Origin: Spirochaetota bacterium
GTDB lineage: Bacteria > Spirochaetota > UBA4802 > JAFGDQ01
Assembly (NCBI GenBank): GCA_016932015.1
Contig: JAFGDQ010000046.1
Coordinates: forward strand, 1-44,239
Direction: 5' to 3'
Length of the DNA: 44,239 nucleotides
The notes beneath the pieces are model-generated. The model did not search any database. It saw only the letters and a list, made by a program, of their open reading frames with translations, and had not been told where the DNA came from. Below are positions 43,252-44,239 of the stretch, piece by piece. Each line of letters begins with the position of its first letter. Positions within the stretch are counted from its first letter, which is position 1. The position numbers were made by a program, and so were the translations under genes.

Positions 43252-44239
43252 TCAGGATTTAACGTTTTTAAAGGTTTTCAATCCTGCAAACTGAGCCGAT
43301 TTGCCCAGTTCATTTTCAATTCGAATTAGCTGATTAAATTTCTCAATGCGTTCACCCCGACAACCGCTTCCTGTCTTAAGATGTCCCGCGTTAATTCCTA
43401 CTGTCAAGTCTGCAATGAAACTATCTACTGTTTCACCACTTCTATGAGATACAAAACAATTGTATGAATTTTTATACGCGAGCTCAATTGTTTCTAAAGT
43501 TTCTGTTACAGTTCCTATTTGATTCAACTTAATTAGAATAGAATTAGCAACGCCTTTAGTTATGCCTTCTAATAAAATTGATTTATTTGTGCAGAATAAA
43601 TCGTCGCCAACAATCTCGATTTTATTGCCTGTAACATCAGTAAGATTTTTCCAGCCTTCCCAGTCATTTTCTGCCATGCCATCTTCCAGTAATACAATTG
43701 GGAATTGATTAACCCAGCTTTCCCAAAGTTTTACCATTTCATCACTGGAAACTAACTTTTGCGAACTTTTAAAGAATTTATATTTCCCATCTTCCCACAT
43801 TTCGCTAGAAGCAGGGTCAAGACATATACTTACATCTATTCCTGGCTTATAACCAGCTTTTGTAATACCTTCTAATATCATTTCAACAGCTTGTTCATTG
43901 GATTTTAAGTCGGGAGCAAATCCTCCTTCATCACCGACTCCAGTACTAAATCCATTAGACTTTAAGACTGATTTCAAGGCGTGAAAAACTTCTTCCCCCA
44001 TACGGATTGACTCAGTAAAGGATGGAGCATTGTGAGGTGCAATCATGAACTCCTGAAAATCGACTGTATTGTCTGCATGTTTACCTCCATTGATAACATT
44101 CATACATGGAACGGGTAAAATATGAGCATTGATCCCTCCTATATATTGATACAATGAAATGCCTGAACTCTGCGCATTTGCTCTGGCAAAAGCCATTGAA
44201 ACTCCCAGTATTGCATTTGCACCAAGTTTAGCTTTGTTA
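43252..44239 (-). CDS. eno: Enolase (partial, cut by the window edge)
   Basis: Enolase converts 2-phosphoglycerate to phosphoenolpyruvate in glycolysis. The frame is open to the right edge and gives about 328 C-terminal residues starting [16 protein letters not shown]; the N-terminal quarter is missing. [32 protein letters not shown] and VGDDLFCTN give the metal and substrate residues, and [15 protein letters not shown] is intact. The final block [17 protein letters not shown] differs from the usual KTGS-x-x-R-SER-x-x-KYNQL, and NVDI is TVDF here. It looks like a divergent copy, but active-site residues appear kept. Confidence 0.92.
   Translation of the reverse strand, partial: NKAKLGANAILGVSMAFARANAQSSGISLYQYIGGINAHILPVPCMNVINGGKHADNTVDFQEFMIAPHNAPSFTESIRMGEEVFHALKSVLKSNGFSTGVGDEGGFAPDLKSNEQAVEMILEGITKAGYKPGIDVSICLDPASSEMWEDGKYKFFKSSQKLVSSDEMVKLWESWVNQFPIVLLEDGMAENDWEGWKNLTDVTGNKIEIVGDDLFCTNKSILLEGITKGVANSILIKLNQIGTVTETLETIELAYKNSYNCFVSHRSGETVDSFIADLTVGINAGHLKTGSGCRGERIEKFNQLIRIENELGKSAQFAGLKTFKNVKS

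Overview
The window is a 44 kb piece of an AT-rich bacterial chromosome from a Gram-negative (diderm) organism. Evidence for two membranes is a predicted outer-membrane beta-barrel protein, several lipobox-bearing secreted proteins and beta-propeller lipoproteins. The MurE DNPR motif predicts meso-diaminopimelate peptidoglycan. The lineage cannot be fixed from sequence reading alone. A spirochaete or deltaproteobacterium-like group would fit the gene mix (7TM-LuxR regulator, M16C protease, DUF3124, delta-60 lipoprotein), but this is a weak inference.

Region 1 (1-14760) is a division and cell wall (dcw) cluster on the plus strand: mraZ, rsmH, ftsL-like, murE, murF, mraY, murD, ftsW, murG, murC, ftsQ, ftsA, ftsZ. 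It makes the peptidoglycan precursor from UDP-MurNAc to lipid II and builds the early divisome. It has no ftsI, murB or ddl at their usual places. The ftsL-like gene seems to start at an ATC codon. GC-rich hairpins split the cluster into segments. Upstream of mraZ lie TGGGG repeats typical of MraZ operators and a striking (TTC)11(TTA)11 tract.

Region 2 (14870-26670) is housekeeping and signalling: radC, a beta-barrel protein with a nitroreductase, an M16C presequence-type protease followed by an ABC-F ATPase, a protein made of two Lrp/AsnC-like ligand domains without a DNA-binding domain, a membrane diguanylate cyclase, a lipoprotein, adenine deaminase, and a YbaK-type deacylase.

Region 3 (27009-34472), all on the minus strand, holds hypA-hypB with a winged-helix/4Fe-4S protein but no hydrogenase genes, two repeat lipoproteins that look like 7- and 8-bladed propellers, a membrane-bound PAS-LuxR regulator with a perfect palindrome between it and the second lipoprotein gene, and a DUF3124 protein.

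Region 4 (34668-39206) holds a small putative lipoprotein, an Rnk-like GreA/B-domain protein, a CPA2 antiporter with RCK domains, and an acyltransferase-3 membrane protein preceded by three phased direct repeats.

Region 5 (39190-43250) looks like an accessory zone: a frameshifted lipoprotein relic, a frameshifted C-terminal relic of a large protein, a rhuM gene broken by one in-frame stop, an attC-like double hairpin, then intact tspO and alpha/beta hydrolase genes. The window ends inside an enolase gene on the minus strand.

No rRNA, tRNA or CRISPR array was recognised. The most unusual leads are the ATC start of ftsL, the ftsI-less dcw cluster, the hydrogenase-less hypAB/Fe-S operon, the LuxR/palindrome/propeller-lipoprotein unit and the relic zone with attC-like DNA.
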